Below, piece after piece: positions 55,052-64,000 of a DNA stretch of 64,000 bases. Made by a program: the position numbers and the translations under genes. The notes under the pieces are model-generated. The model worked only from the letters and a program-made list of their open reading frames with translations. It did not search any database and had not been told where the DNA came from. Positions within the stretch are counted from its first letter, which is position 1; each line of letters begins with the position of its first letter. The DNA comes from Pseudoselenomonas ruminantium (GTDB taxonomy: Bacteria; Bacillota; Negativicutes; Selenomonadales; Selenomonadaceae). Location of the stretch: positions 434,001 through 498,000 of the forward strand of contig SVCA01000001.1 of NCBI GenBank assembly GCA_015058625.1, written 5' to 3'.

Positions 55052-56008
55052 TCATTCAGCCTCCTTCGCTGCCGCTTCGGCATTTTTCACAATCTTGCGG
55101 ATGGTTTCGATTTCCGGATTCACCTTATGCGTATCCAGCGGATTCATCTTGCCTACCCGCATGAGGCGCAGGGCCATCGGGGCACGCAGACCGGCCATCA
55201 GGAAGCCTTCGGACTTGATGTTGAGCTTGGATTCGTCCAGTGTGCCGGATTCGCTGATATCGTCATAGATGGCTTTCGCATGGCGGGCGCCAACGTTATC
55301 ATCAAGCCCCTTCTTAAAGGTTGCTTCCTTGAGTTTTTCGATAGCGCCTGCCGGGTCAAGTCCTTTCGGACATTTGGCCGTGCATTCCTGACAGTTGAAG
55401 CAGCGCCAGAGTCCGGCATCCACAACAGCCTTGAGGTGTTCTTCGGGGCTCTTGTCGCGGCTGTCGGCCACGAGTTTTTCGGCCTTGACGAATACGAAGG
55501 GATCAAGGAAGTCCTCCTGATTCAGTGTATTCTTGTTGCATTCGGATACGCAGGAACCGCAGAGAATGCAGCCGGCGTATTTTTTGTACTTGTTGAAATC
55601 CTCCGGTGACTGTTTGCAGCCGGTTTCCTTGGAGAATTCATCCTTGGGCTGCACCACGGGTTTAATCTTCTTGATGCGGGCGTATTTCGGGTCCCAGTCC
55701 ACGACGAGGTCACGGATGACCTTGAAGTTGCCCAGCGGTTCAATGGTCAGCAGGTTGGTATCATAACGCTTCACCAGATTTTCCACGAGCATTTCACAGG
55801 CCAGTTCGGCATTGCCGTTGACGCGGACAGCGCAGGCACCGCAGATGCTCGAACGGCAGGAGCAGGTAAAAGAGAGCGTCGGGTCCTGCTTTTCCTTGAT
55901 TTCAATGAGGGCTTCGAGAACCGTCATGCCGACTTTCAGGGCTACGGTATAATCCTGTACCCATTTTTTGCCTTCGACGAAGCGATGGATTCTCAGTTTC
56001 ACATCCAT
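55052..56008 (-). CDS. Fumarate reductase/succinate dehydrogenase iron-sulfur subunit
   Basis: The 318-residue protein carries the [2Fe-2S] ligands C49/C51, C56, C59, C71 and two further clusters (C147, C150, C153, C157 and C203, C206, C209, C213), which pass electrons between the quinone side and the flavin. All four cysteines of each ferredoxin-like set are present. It is longer than the classical 230-250 residue subunit, with a C-terminal extension. I chose ATG at 56008, eight bases after AGGAAG. Confidence 0.94.
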   Translation of the reverse strand: MDVKLRIHRFVEGKKWVQDYTVALKVGMTVLEALIEIKEKQDPTLSFTCSCRSSICGACAVRVNGNAELACEMLVENLVKRYDTNLLTIEPLGNFKVIRDLVVDWDPKYARIKKIKPVVQPKDEFSKETGCKQSPEDFNKYKKYAGCILCGSCVSECNKNTLNQEDFLDPFVFVKAEKLVADSRDKSPEEHLKAVVDAGLWRCFNCQECTAKCPKGLDPAGAIEKLKEATFKKGLDDNVGARHAKAIYDDISESGTLDESKLNIKSEGFLMAGLRAPMALRLMRVGKMNPLDTHKVNPEIETIRKIVKNAEAAAKEAE

Positions 56009-56010
56009 AA

Positions 56011-57858
56011 TCAATACTTCCTTTCTTTCGGCTGGTATTTCGTGATTACGACATCTTTATACTCGGCACGGTATTTGCCGGTTTCCTTGTCCTTGAAAAT
56101 CAGGGTGTGCTTCAAAAAGTTCACGTCATCACGTTTCGGGAAGTCCCGGCGGGAATGGCCGCCACGGCTTTCCTTGCGGGCCAGTGCGCCCTGCACAATC
56201 GCATGGGAAATCTGCAGGAGGTTGCCCAGCTCTACATACTGCTCGAAAGCGGTGTTATAGACATGAGAATTATCGCCAACATAGCAATGTTCATATTCTT
56301 TATCCAGGGCATCGAGTTCGGCGCTGGCCTGGGTAAGCTGTGCTTCGTCGCGGAATACACCGGCCTTGTACCACATGGTATTAATCATGGCATCGCGGAT
56401 TTCCGGCACGCTCTTGTTGCCTTCCCGACCGCGGGTGGTTGCCTTGTCAAAAGTCTCTTTCCACTTGTCGCAGGCTTTCGCCAAAGAATCCTGACTGCCT
56501 ACATAGGAGTTGGCTTTGGCAAATTCAGCGGCACCGTCACCGGCGGTATGCCCAAATACCAGCACTTCCGACAGGGAGTTGGCACCTAAGCGGTTAGCAC
56601 CATGTACGGATACGCAGCTGCATTCACCGGCTACATAAACGCCCTTTACGCGGCTTTCGCCTGTATGGAAGTCAGCCATTTCAAGGCCGCCCATGGAGTA
56701 ATGGCAGGTCGGTGCAATGGGTACAGGTTCCTTGGTGATATCGACACCGGCAAAGCGGCGGGACAGGTCATATACCTGACCGAGGCGCTCATGGATGCGT
56801 TCAGCCGGAATCTTGGTGAAATCCATATAGACGCCGGCATGGATGCCTTCACCGACGCCACGGCCCTGTTCGATTTCCGTGGCAATGGCGCGGGCTACAA
56901 TATCGCGCGTTGCCAGTTCCATGCGTTCCGGCGCGTATTTGCTCATAAAACGCTCGCCGTTCTTGTTGATGAGCAGCGCACCTTCGGCACGGCTGGACTC
57001 GGAGAGCAGTACGCCGTTAGCCGACAGGCCCGTGGGATGGAACTGCACCATTTCGGGGTCTTTGAAGGGAATGCCCACGTTCATGCCGGCGACAATGCCG
57101 TCACCTGTGGAGCTGTAGGGATTGGACGTACGCACCCAGTACACGCGCCCATAGCCGCCGGTAGCGATGATAATGGATTTGGCCGGTACACCAAGCAGAT
57201 TGCCCGTGCGCATATCCATGGCGATTACGCCGTTGAGTTTGTCGCCGTCCATGCTGATTTCGAGCATCTGGCATTCGGAGATAAAGTCGATGTTGTTATC
57301 GAGGCACTGTTCGAAAAGGGTATGCACCATGGCATGGCCTGCGCGGTCTTCAAAGTAGGAAGCACGCGGATGGCTGTGACCACCCATCTTGCGCTGATGG
57401 AAGGCACCATCTTTCTGACGGTTATAGGGATAGCCCATATAATCCATTTCGTAGATGTTTTGTCCGGCGCGTTCCGCGAAGTATTCCACAGCATCCTGGT
57501 CGCAGAGATAGTCGCCGCCCTTGATGGTGTCAAAGACATGGGATTCAACGGTGTCCGTGGGGTCGCTCACGCCCGTAACACCATTCATGCCGCCCTGTGC
57601 CATCGTGGAAGCAGAACGGGTCGGAACCAGCTTCGTCATCACGGCTACCTTGAGTTCCTTGCGCTCAGCTGCTGCCAGAGCCGCCCGCATGCCGGCACCA
57701 CCGCTGCCGATTACCAAAACATCATAGGTCACATCACCCGTTTTTACCTTTTCCGGAATATTCTTTCCATCCCAGGCAAAATACGTGCCTGCTGCCAGCA
57801 CAACACCGGCCGCAGCCGCCCCTTTGATAAATGTGCGGCGCGAAATTTCCGTTGCCAT
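56011..57858 (-). CDS. Tat-exported fumarate reductase/succinate dehydrogenase flavoprotein (MfrA-like)
   Basis: The 615-residue protein begins with a twin-arginine signal (ISRRTFIKGAAAAG, hydrophobic to about 25) and then the FAD motif VIGSGGAGMRAAL. Catalytic motifs are MVQFHPTGL, SRAEGALLINKNG, CHYSMGG and GECSCVSVHGANRLGANSL. The usual FAD-linking HT in RSHTxAAQGG is AS (RSASTMAQGG at 81-90), so covalent attachment is unlikely. Together with B and E subunits it resembles the methylmenaquinol:fumarate reductase of Wolinella, which faces the periplasm. I chose ATG at 57858 with AGGAGG ten bases upstream. Confidence 0.9.
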   Translation of the reverse strand: MATEISRRTFIKGAAAAGVVLAAGTYFAWDGKNIPEKVKTGDVTYDVLVIGSGGAGMRAALAAAERKELKVAVMTKLVPTRSASTMAQGGMNGVTGVSDPTDTVESHVFDTIKGGDYLCDQDAVEYFAERAGQNIYEMDYMGYPYNRQKDGAFHQRKMGGHSHPRASYFEDRAGHAMVHTLFEQCLDNNIDFISECQMLEISMDGDKLNGVIAMDMRTGNLLGVPAKSIIIATGGYGRVYWVRTSNPYSSTGDGIVAGMNVGIPFKDPEMVQFHPTGLSANGVLLSESSRAEGALLINKNGERFMSKYAPERMELATRDIVARAIATEIEQGRGVGEGIHAGVYMDFTKIPAERIHERLGQVYDLSRRFAGVDITKEPVPIAPTCHYSMGGLEMADFHTGESRVKGVYVAGECSCVSVHGANRLGANSLSEVLVFGHTAGDGAAEFAKANSYVGSQDSLAKACDKWKETFDKATTRGREGNKSVPEIRDAMINTMWYKAGVFRDEAQLTQASAELDALDKEYEHCYVGDNSHVYNTAFEQYVELGNLLQISHAIVQGALARKESRGGHSRRDFPKRDDVNFLKHTLIFKDKETGKYRAEYKDVVITKYQPKERKY

Positions 57859-57936
57859 ATTGCTTTTCCCTCCTAATAATACACTAGGCTTCTCAATCAT
57901 CCCATTATGAGACATTAACTAAGGCTATTATATATA

Positions 57937-57980
57937 AATAGCAGCTATAAGGAAAATACATACTCCTTATAGCTGCTATT
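57937..57980 (-). terminator. 17-bp hairpin between methyl-accepting protein gene and fumarate reductase operon
   Basis: AATAGCAGCTATAAGGA pairs perfectly with TCCTTATAGCTGCTATT. On the minus strand TATATATAATAG follows, which is a weak T tract, so termination is likely but not certain. Confidence 0.6.
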
Positions 57981-57987
57981 AAAAAAT

Positions 57988-58042
57988 ACAATACACCTCA
58001 TCCGTCAGCCTTCGGCTGCCACCTTCCCCTCAAGGGGAAGGC
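57988..58042. repeat. Single interspersed repeat unit
   Basis: CACCTCATCCGTCAGCC and CACCTTCCCCTCAAGGGG match the units at 48830-48939. It abuts the stop of the methyl-accepting protein gene. Confidence 0.8.
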
Positions 58043-59752
58043 TTAGAATTTGAATTGTTTCAGCGCCTGTTGCTGTTCATGGGCCATATTCGAGAGCGTT
58101 TCGCTGGCCGAGGCGATTTCTTCGGACGAAGCTGACTGTTCCTCAGTGGCCGCCGATACGGATTCCATATGCTGGGAGATAACCTGCCCTTTGGCGGTGA
58201 TATCCTCGACGGAATTAGAAATATTGCCTGCATCTTCATTAACCACATCGATAGCCTTATCCATCAGCACGGTCTTTTCCGCACCATTTTCGACCAAATC
58301 GCGAATCTGGTCAAAGACACGCTGCAAATCTTCTACGGACTGGGCACCGGCCACTACGGCCTCGCAGCCCTGATTCATGGATTTTACCGCTGCTTCCGTG
58401 TCCTTCTGCATGGTCATGATGAGCTGGGAAATCTTTTCGGCAGCTTCTTCCGACTGCTCGGCAAGCTTCCGAACTTCTTCAGCTACCACAGAGAAACCGC
58501 GGCCCTGCTCACCGGCGCGGGCTGCTTCTATCGCCGCATTGAGGGCCAGAAGGTTCGTCTGGCTGGCGATATTGGAAATCGTATCGACAATAGCACCGAT
58601 TTCTTCGGAACGGGAACCCAATTTGCCCACAATTTCCGAAGTATCGCTGACGGTCTTTTCCACGCCCCGGATTTCCGCCACGGATTTTTCGAGTACATCA
58701 TGGCCCCGCTCGGCTTCTTCTGCCGCCTGTTTGGAATTCTGGGAAACATCACCGGCATGGCCGCGCATTTCCTGAATGGACTGATTGACCTTGGTTAATA
58801 GCGCCGTATTATTGTTCAGTGCCATCTCCTGGTCAGCCACAAGCTGTGCCGATTCGCCCACGGCCTCTGCCGACTGCACCGCTGCCTGCGCGGACTGCAT
58901 GGATGCTTCTTTCAGATTGGCAGAGGCTTCATTGATGCTCTGCACAGTTTTATAGATGCCCTGCATATAGGAAGCCATCTTATTCTGCATATCCATCAGG
59001 GTTCTAGCCAGATGACCGAACTCATCACCGCGGTCAAAGATCACCCCCGTCGAACGGAAATCGCCATCACGAAGTTTTTCACAGCCTGCTTCCATAAAAC
59101 GCAAAGCGCCGGTAATGCTATTGGCAATAACCCGGCTGATGCCTGCCTGAATGGCCAGTGCCGCGAGCGTTACCACCAGAATCGCTATCGCCGCAGTCCG
59201 ATTGGCACTGTTGCTGGCTTCGTTGGCCGCGGATGCTGCCTGATTGATTTTGTCCTGCTGGCCATGGAGTGCATCCCGCAGGCCTCTTGTTGCCGGCGAG
59301 CCGTCTTTTTCATAGACCGTCAGAGCTTCTTCCGTATTGCCTGCCGCCGCAAGGCTCATGACCTTATTCATCACGCCCTGATACTTCTGCCACTCGCTGT
59401 CAATTTCGGGAATATTGGCCAGTTCCGAACCCTTCATGGCTTCTTTATAGGCCGTAATCGCCGCATCAAAATCCTGCTGGGCTTTCTGCTGCTGCCCCTT
59501 CACCCGCTGCAGATGCTCAGGATTATCCTTGAGCATGACCGCCTGTAAGGTCTTGACCATCATCACGCGGCTCTGTTCTACCGCTGTACCGAGGTGCTGT
59601 ACACCCTGCATTTCCCGATTGTACAGGCTCGCCATCGCATCATCGGCATTGGTCAGTGAGCGGTAGCCCACCAGACTGATGACCACCATGGCGACAGCCG
59701 CCACGCCCACAATCAGCAGCAGCTTAAAAGTCACCTTTATGTTGTCAAACAT
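58043..59752 (-). CDS. Methyl-accepting chemotaxis protein
   Basis: The 569-residue receptor has an N-terminal membrane segment ([17 protein letters not shown]), a four-helix-bundle-type sensor domain, a second membrane segment near 195, a HAMP domain, and the cytoplasmic signalling hairpin with [19 protein letters not shown] and [15 protein letters not shown]. Ligand is unknown. I chose ATG at 59752 with GGAGG nine bases upstream. The upstream terminator of lysR is close, so it may share transcription. Confidence 0.96.
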   Translation of the reverse strand: MFDNIKVTFKLLLIVGVAAVAMVVISLVGYRSLTNADDAMASLYNREMQGVQHLGTAVEQSRVMMVKTLQAVMLKDNPEHLQRVKGQQQKAQQDFDAAITAYKEAMKGSELANIPEIDSEWQKYQGVMNKVMSLAAAGNTEEALTVYEKDGSPATRGLRDALHGQQDKINQAASAANEASNSANRTAAIAILVVTLAALAIQAGISRVIANSITGALRFMEAGCEKLRDGDFRSTGVIFDRGDEFGHLARTLMDMQNKMASYMQGIYKTVQSINEASANLKEASMQSAQAAVQSAEAVGESAQLVADQEMALNNNTALLTKVNQSIQEMRGHAGDVSQNSKQAAEEAERGHDVLEKSVAEIRGVEKTVSDTSEIVGKLGSRSEEIGAIVDTISNIASQTNLLALNAAIEAARAGEQGRGFSVVAEEVRKLAEQSEEAAEKISQLIMTMQKDTEAAVKSMNQGCEAVVAGAQSVEDLQRVFDQIRDLVENGAEKTVLMDKAIDVVNEDAGNISNSVEDITAKGQVISQHMESVSAATEEQSASSEEIASASETLSNMAHEQQQALKQFKF

Positions 59753-59779
59753 GTAAAAATTCCTCCCTTTTTCCTTACA

Positions 59780-59828
59780 CAAAAAGCAGTAAGCCAAAAG
59801 CCAGACAACTTCTCGCTTACTGCTTTTA
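59780..59828 (-). terminator. Terminator of the LysR gene
   Basis: AAAAGCAGTAAGC pairs with GCTTACTGCTTTT, followed by TGTG, 14 bases past the stop at 59842. Confidence 0.8.
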
Positions 59829-59841
59829 TTCGCCAAAAATT

Positions 59842-60747
59842 TTATTCTCCCTGCAATAGCTCGATAAATTTTCGTGCCGCCTGGGATAGATGCTTGTTCT
59901 TGCCATAGGCCGCTACGAGCTGACGGTCATCCACCTGTTCTTCGAGCTGGAAGAAACAGGGCGGTTCCGACCAACGGCCATTATGCACCACCATATCGGT
60001 GACGAGTGTTGCCCCCATGCCAGCCGCGCAGAGTTCCGCAGCATCCACAATGCTGTTGGCCTCAAAGACCACCTCCGGCGTGCATTGCGTCTCCATGCAC
60101 AGGTCGCTGTAAATCCGGGACATGCGGCGGCTTTCCTGCAGGCAGATAAACGGCTGGCCGTGCATACGCGCAAACGACATGACCGGATAAGGCATTCCCG
60201 GCACATGATTGTATCCCCGGGCAAAAGGATGCGTTACGGGCAGAGCCAGCAAAGTTTTCTCCGACAGAAGCGGGATACGCTCGTAATTACTCTCCAAGGG
60301 TTCATAAATCAGCGCAAAATCAACAACGCCTTCCGCCACCGCCTGTTTTAATTCATGGACACTGCTCTCCTTCACCATCAGCCGAATCCCCGGGTAACGG
60401 CGATGAAACTCGATGATGGGCTGGGTCAGATAACAGGTGGAACGGGTGCGGGAACTGCCGATAATGAGCGTACCCGATTTCATCCCCGTAAGGTCTGCCG
60501 TCTCCTGCACCAGCTCATGATAAATCCGCTGCATTTCCTTGGCCTTGCGCACATAAATTTCGCCAGCCGCCGTGAGCTGCAAAGGCGTCTGACTGCGGTC
60601 AAAGAGCGGCATACCGATTTCCCCTTCGATTTTCTTTATCGACTGGGATAACGACGGCTGCGATACAAAGAGCTTTTTCGCTGCCGCAGAAAATGTGCCG
60701 TCACTGGCTGCCTGCAAAACATATTTCCATTCATGTTCGTCAATCAA
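59842..60747 (-). CDS. LysR-family transcriptional regulator
   Basis: The 301-residue protein has the N-terminal winged helix ([34 protein letters not shown]) and a C-terminal substrate-binding domain ([18 protein letters not shown], [14 protein letters not shown]). Target and inducer cannot be read from sequence. The start is TTG with AAGGGG upstream. It lies between nifJ and the methyl-accepting protein gene on the same strand. Confidence 0.94.
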   Translation of the reverse strand: MIDEHEWKYVLQAASDGTFSAAAKKLFVSQPSLSQSIKKIEGEIGMPLFDRSQTPLQLTAAGEIYVRKAKEMQRIYHELVQETADLTGMKSGTLIIGSSRTRSTCYLTQPIIEFHRRYPGIRLMVKESSVHELKQAVAEGVVDFALIYEPLESNYERIPLLSEKTLLALPVTHPFARGYNHVPGMPYPVMSFARMHGQPFICLQESRRMSRIYSDLCMETQCTPEVVFEANSIVDAAELCAAGMGATLVTDMVVHNGRWSEPPCFFQLEEQVDDRQLVAAYGKNKHLSQAARKFIELLQGE

Positions 60748-60766
60748 GCTAATATCCCCTTCCCAT

Positions 60767-60813
60767 AAAAAAATCCCCTACCTGTTATTATACTACAGAT
60801 AGGAGATTTTTTT
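60767..60813 (-). terminator. Terminator of nifJ, usable in both directions
   Basis: AAAAAAATCTCCTATCTG pairs with CAGGTAGGGGATTTTTTT, allowing one G.U. TATAAT occurs in its loop and may be the -10 of lysR. Confidence 0.9.
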
Positions 60814-60820
60814 CATTTAA

Positions 60821-63800
60821 TTATTTGCCAGCGAGTACCTTGTAGCCTTCATAACGGCCCTTGGCATCATTCTGGGTCTTTTCAAAGAGTGCCTCTGCAG
60901 CTTCCGGGAAGGAACGCTGGAGGTTGATGTAGCGGTTTTCGCCCATCAGGAATTCCTGGAACTTGTCGAAGTCCGGTTCCTTGGAATCGAGGCTGAACGG
61001 GTTCTTGTCCGTGCCCACAAGCTGCGGGTTGTAACGGTAGTTGACCCAATAGCCGCATTCCACAGCCAGTTTTGCTTCGAGCTGGCTGTTGCCCATGCCC
61101 TTGCGGATACCGTGGTTGATGCACGGTGCATAGGCGATAATCAGGGACGGGCCATGATAAGCCTCAGCTTCGGTGATGGCCTTCATGAGCTGGTTGTGGT
61201 CAGCGCCCATAGCGACCTGTGCCACATAGACATAGCCGTAGGACTTAGCCATCATACCGAGGTCCTTCTTCTTCGTCTTCTTACCAGCAGCGGCGAACTG
61301 TGCGATAGCTGCAGCCGGCGTGGACTTGGAAGCCTGACCACCCGTGTTGGAGTAAACTTCGGTATCGAATACGAGCACGTTGACATCTTCGCCGGAAGCC
61401 AGTACATGGTCAAGGCCGCCGTAGCCAATATCGTAAGCCCAGCCGTCGCCGCCCAGAATCCACTGGGAACGCTTCACGAAGTAATCCTTGTTGTCGTAGA
61501 GCTTGTTGAGGCATTCATCGCTGCCCTTCTCTGCTTCAAGGAGTGCCGTCAGTTTATCAGCACGTTCACGGGAACCTTCGCCCTCGTTCATGCTGTCCAC
61601 CCATTCATTGAGTGCTGCCTGCAGTTCTGCACTGCCCTTGCCTGCCTCAACAGCAGCCTTGGCATCAGCAGCCAACGCGTCACGGACGGATTTCGTGCCC
61701 AGGAACATGCCCAGACCGAATTCAGCGTTGTCCTCAAAGAGGGAGTTTGCCCAAGCGGGGCCATGACCCTTGTGGTTCTTCGTGTACGGCATAGCCGGAG
61801 CACTGCCGCCCCAGATGGAGGAGCAGCCCGTAGCATTAGCCACCATCATGCGGTCACCAAAGAGCTGGGTCAACAGTTTGGCATACGGCGTTTCGCCGCA
61901 GCCTGCGCAGGCGCCGGAGAATTCGAGCAGCGGCTGTTCAAACTGGGAACCAAGCACCGTCGTCTTCTTCATCGGGTTCTTCTTCGGCGCAACCTTCTTG
62001 GCATCTACACCATAATCAAAGAACTTCTGCTGTGCCTTGAGTTCATCATCCAGCGGTTTCATATCGAGAGCCTTCACGGGGCAGACCTGTGCGCAGTTGC
62101 CGCAGCCCAGGCAGTCCATCGTGGATACGGCTACCGTGAAGTGGTAATCCTTGATGGCCTTCGTCTGCTTGGACGGGAAGCCTTCCGGAGCATTTTTGAG
62201 TTCTTCTTCCGTCGTGAGTACCGGACGAATAGCAGCGTGCGGGCAGACATAGGAGCACTGGTTACAGCCAATGCACTTATCCGTATTCCAAACCGGTACA
62301 TTGATGGCCGTACCGCGTTTTTCGAAAGCAGCACCGCCAACAGGGAAGGTACCATCTACCATGTCTTCTGCGAACTTGGAAACCGGCAGTTTGTCGCCTT
62401 CCTGACGGTTCATGACTTCCTGAATTTCCGTGATGAACGCTGGAACGTCTTTCTTTTCTACGGCTTCGTCAGCTGCATCAGCCCAAGAAGCCGGAACCTC
62501 TACCTTGTGCAGGGCTTCGATGCCCTTGTCGATGGCGCCGTTGTTCATGTTGACGACTTTTTCGCCCTTCTTGCCGTAGGACTTAACCACCGCGTCTTTG
62601 AGGTAGCCGACAGCCGTTTCGAGCGGAATGATGGCAGCAATCTTGAAGAAAGCAGACTGCATAACCATGTTGAAGCGTCCGCCAAGCCCCAGTTCCTTAG
62701 CGATATCCACAGCGTTTACCGTGTAGAACTCGATTTCATTCTTGGCAATGTAACGCTTCATAGCCGCAGGCAAATGCTTGTCAAGGTCAGCATCCGACCA
62801 GACCGTATTGAGCAGGAACTTGCCGCCCTTCTTGAGACCAGCCAGCAGGTCATATTTATAGACATAGGACTGCTGGGAGCAGGAGATGAAGTCCGCATTG
62901 TTGATGAGGTACGGGCTCGTGATGGGCTGCTTGCCGAAACGCAGGTGGCTCATCGTGATACCGCCGGACTTCTTGGAGTCATAGGCAAAGTATGCCTGTG
63001 CATACATATCCGTCTTATCACCGATAATCTTGATGGCGCTCTTGTTGGCACCAACCGTACCGTCAGAACCAAGGCCCCAGAACTTGCAGGCCGTCGTGCC
63101 TTCCGGGGTCAGGTTCACGTCGCTCATGACCGGCGTCAGGCTCGTATGGGTTACATCATCGTCAATACCGATGGTGAAGCCATCCAGCGGCGCGTCTTTC
63201 TTGAGTTCTTCAAAGACCGCAAAAATCTGATCCGGCGTCGTGTCCTTGCCGCCCAGACCGAAGCGGCCGCCCACGATAATCGGGCTGAGTTCGGAATCAT
63301 AGAAAGCACTCTTAACATCGAGGTAGAGCGGTTCGCCCAGCGAGCCTGGTTCCTTCGTATGGTCGAGAACCGCAACTTTCTTAACGGTTTTCGGCATAAA
63401 CCGGAAGAAATGTTTAATGGAGAACGGACGATAGAGATGTACACTCATCAGGCCGACTTTTTCGCCCTGCTTGTTGAGGTAATCGACCGTTTCCTGTACA
63501 GCCTGGCAGACAGAACCCATGGCGATGATGATGCGGTCTGCATCCTTGGCACCATAATAGTCGAACAAGTGATGCTCGCGGCCCGTAATCTTGGCCAAAT
63601 CAGCCATAGCTTCTTCGACGAGTTCCGGCAGAGCTTCGTAGTACTTGTTGGATGCTTCGCGTTCCTGGAAGTATACGTCCGGATTCTGTGCGGTGCCGCG
63701 AATGACCGGATGGTCCGGATTCAGCGCACGGCGACGGAATTCTTTTACAGCTTCCCAGTCGAGAATCTTGCCCAAATCATCATAATCCACTACTTCGATT

Positions 63801-64000
63801 TTCTGAATCTCGTGGGAGGTACGGAAACCATCGAAGAAATTGATGAACGGTACACGGCCCTTGATCGCCACGAGATGGGCTACAGCGGCCAAATCCATAA
63901 CTTCCTGCACGCTGGCTTCGCAGAGCATTGCACAGCCAGTCTGACGGGCAGCCATAACATCCTGATGGTCACCGAAGATGTTCAGGGAGTTCGCAGCCAA
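60821..64000 (-). CDS. nifJ: Pyruvate:ferredoxin (flavodoxin) oxidoreductase, N-terminus outside window
   Basis: The enzyme oxidises pyruvate to acetyl-CoA and CO2, reducing ferredoxin. The frame is open from 64000 to the stop at 60821, about 1059 residues of a roughly 1170-residue protein, so about 110 N-terminal residues are missing. It shows the two 4Fe-4S motifs (CIGCNQCSYVCPH, CLGCGNCAQVCP), the third-cluster CAGCGE, and the thiamine-diphosphate region GGDGWAYDIGYGGLDHVL and DTEVYSNTGGQASKSTP. A strong terminator follows. Confidence 0.97.
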   Translation of the reverse strand: MAANSLNIFGDHQDVMAARQTGCAMLCEASVQEVMDLAAVAHLVAIKGRVPFINFFDGFRTSHEIQKIEVVDYDDLGKILDWEAVKEFRRRALNPDHPVIRGTAQNPDVYFQEREASNKYYEALPELVEEAMADLAKITGREHHLFDYYGAKDADRIIIAMGSVCQAVQETVDYLNKQGEKVGLMSVHLYRPFSIKHFFRFMPKTVKKVAVLDHTKEPGSLGEPLYLDVKSAFYDSELSPIIVGGRFGLGGKDTTPDQIFAVFEELKKDAPLDGFTIGIDDDVTHTSLTPVMSDVNLTPEGTTACKFWGLGSDGTVGANKSAIKIIGDKTDMYAQAYFAYDSKKSGGITMSHLRFGKQPITSPYLINNADFISCSQQSYVYKYDLLAGLKKGGKFLLNTVWSDADLDKHLPAAMKRYIAKNEIEFYTVNAVDIAKELGLGGRFNMVMQSAFFKIAAIIPLETAVGYLKDAVVKSYGKKGEKVVNMNNGAIDKGIEALHKVEVPASWADAADEAVEKKDVPAFITEIQEVMNRQEGDKLPVSKFAEDMVDGTFPVGGAAFEKRGTAINVPVWNTDKCIGCNQCSYVCPHAAIRPVLTTEEELKNAPEGFPSKQTKAIKDYHFTVAVSTMDCLGCGNCAQVCPVKALDMKPLDDELKAQQKFFDYGVDAKKVAPKKNPMKKTTVLGSQFEQPLLEFSGACAGCGETPYAKLLTQLFGDRMMVANATGCSSIWGGSAPAMPYTKNHKGHGPAWANSLFEDNAEFGLGMFLGTKSVRDALAADAKAAVEAGKGSAELQAALNEWVDSMNEGEGSRERADKLTALLEAEKGSDECLNKLYDNKDYFVKRSQWILGGDGWAYDIGYGGLDHVLASGEDVNVLVFDTEVYSNTGGQASKSTPAAAIAQFAAAGKKTKKKDLGMMAKSYGYVYVAQVAMGADHNQLMKAITEAEAYHGPSLIIAYAPCINHGIRKGMGNSQLEAKLAVECGYWVNYRYNPQLVGTDKNPFSLDSKEPDFDKFQEFLMGENRYINLQRSFPEAAEALFEKTQNDAKGRYEGYKVLAGK

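Overview
This 64 kb window looks like chromosome from an anaerobic member of the Negativicutes, most likely a Selenomonas-type organism. The inference rests on several things. There is a Firmicutes-style L27 with a cleavable N-terminal extension, together with its Prp protease. The trp genes are headed by a tryptophan T-box. A pyruvate:ferredoxin oxidoreductase, formate-tetrahydrofolate ligase and a Tat-exported three-subunit fumarate reductase point to anaerobic propionate/succinate-type metabolism. CheV and a methyl-accepting protein indicate motility. No rRNA, tRNA, CRISPR array, transposase or prophage was seen.

Layout. 1-2.1 kb: trpDC (minus; trpC runs off the edge) behind a Trp T-box, divergent from serC (2.3-3.4 kb). 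3.4-4.1 kb: a gene-free stretch of nested inverted repeats. 4.1-6.3 kb: a secreted 5'-nucleotidase and a YtqB/MnmM-type methyltransferase, then a palindrome of about 197 bp. 6.6-16.6 kb: uvrA and uvrB, separated by a type III restriction-modification system (res, mod) and a small RelA/SpoT-fold protein overlapping a 74-residue partner. 16.7-25.9 kb: HD-GYP protein, tkt, aroH, UbiB kinase, ABC-F ATPase, glucosaminidase and a purine-permease-like transporter. 26.1-28.1 kb (plus): TVP38-type membrane protein and a Tat-exported phosphoesterase. 28.2-33.9 kb: two exported proteins of unknown function, a DEAD-box helicase, rimO and an orphan solute-binding protein. 34.3-43.1 kb: cheV, then a translation/proline/NAD operon read in the order obgE-yhbY-proB-proA-(new 52-aa membrane protein)-nadD-yqeK-LCP-rsfS-cvfB. 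43.4-44.3 kb: rplU-prp-rpmA. 44.6-50.7 kb (plus): tatA-tatC-UbiD-UbiA (late menaquinone, futalosine type), folD, fhs. 51-54 kb: glycerate kinase, panB and a probable ketopantoate reductase. 54.2-57.9 kb: fumarate reductase mfrABE-like operon. 58-64 kb: methyl-accepting protein, LysR regulator and nifJ (5' end outside the window).

How it fits together. The Tat translocon genes, two predicted Tat substrates (the fumarate reductase flavoprotein and a phosphoesterase), and the UbiD/UbiA menaquinone pair form a coherent respiratory set. They suggest periplasmic fumarate reduction fed by (methyl)menaquinol. The uvrBA block carries an inserted defence cassette.

The most unusual feature is a family of long intergenic hairpins (about 80-200 nt). 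Their GC-rich stems differ from copy to copy but stay base-paired, and four copies share the same apical loop (core GTTAGGCAAGCCTGCATAA). The G.T wobble pairs in the stem always fall on the strand that carries this loop orientation, which suggests a transcribed, structure-selected element.
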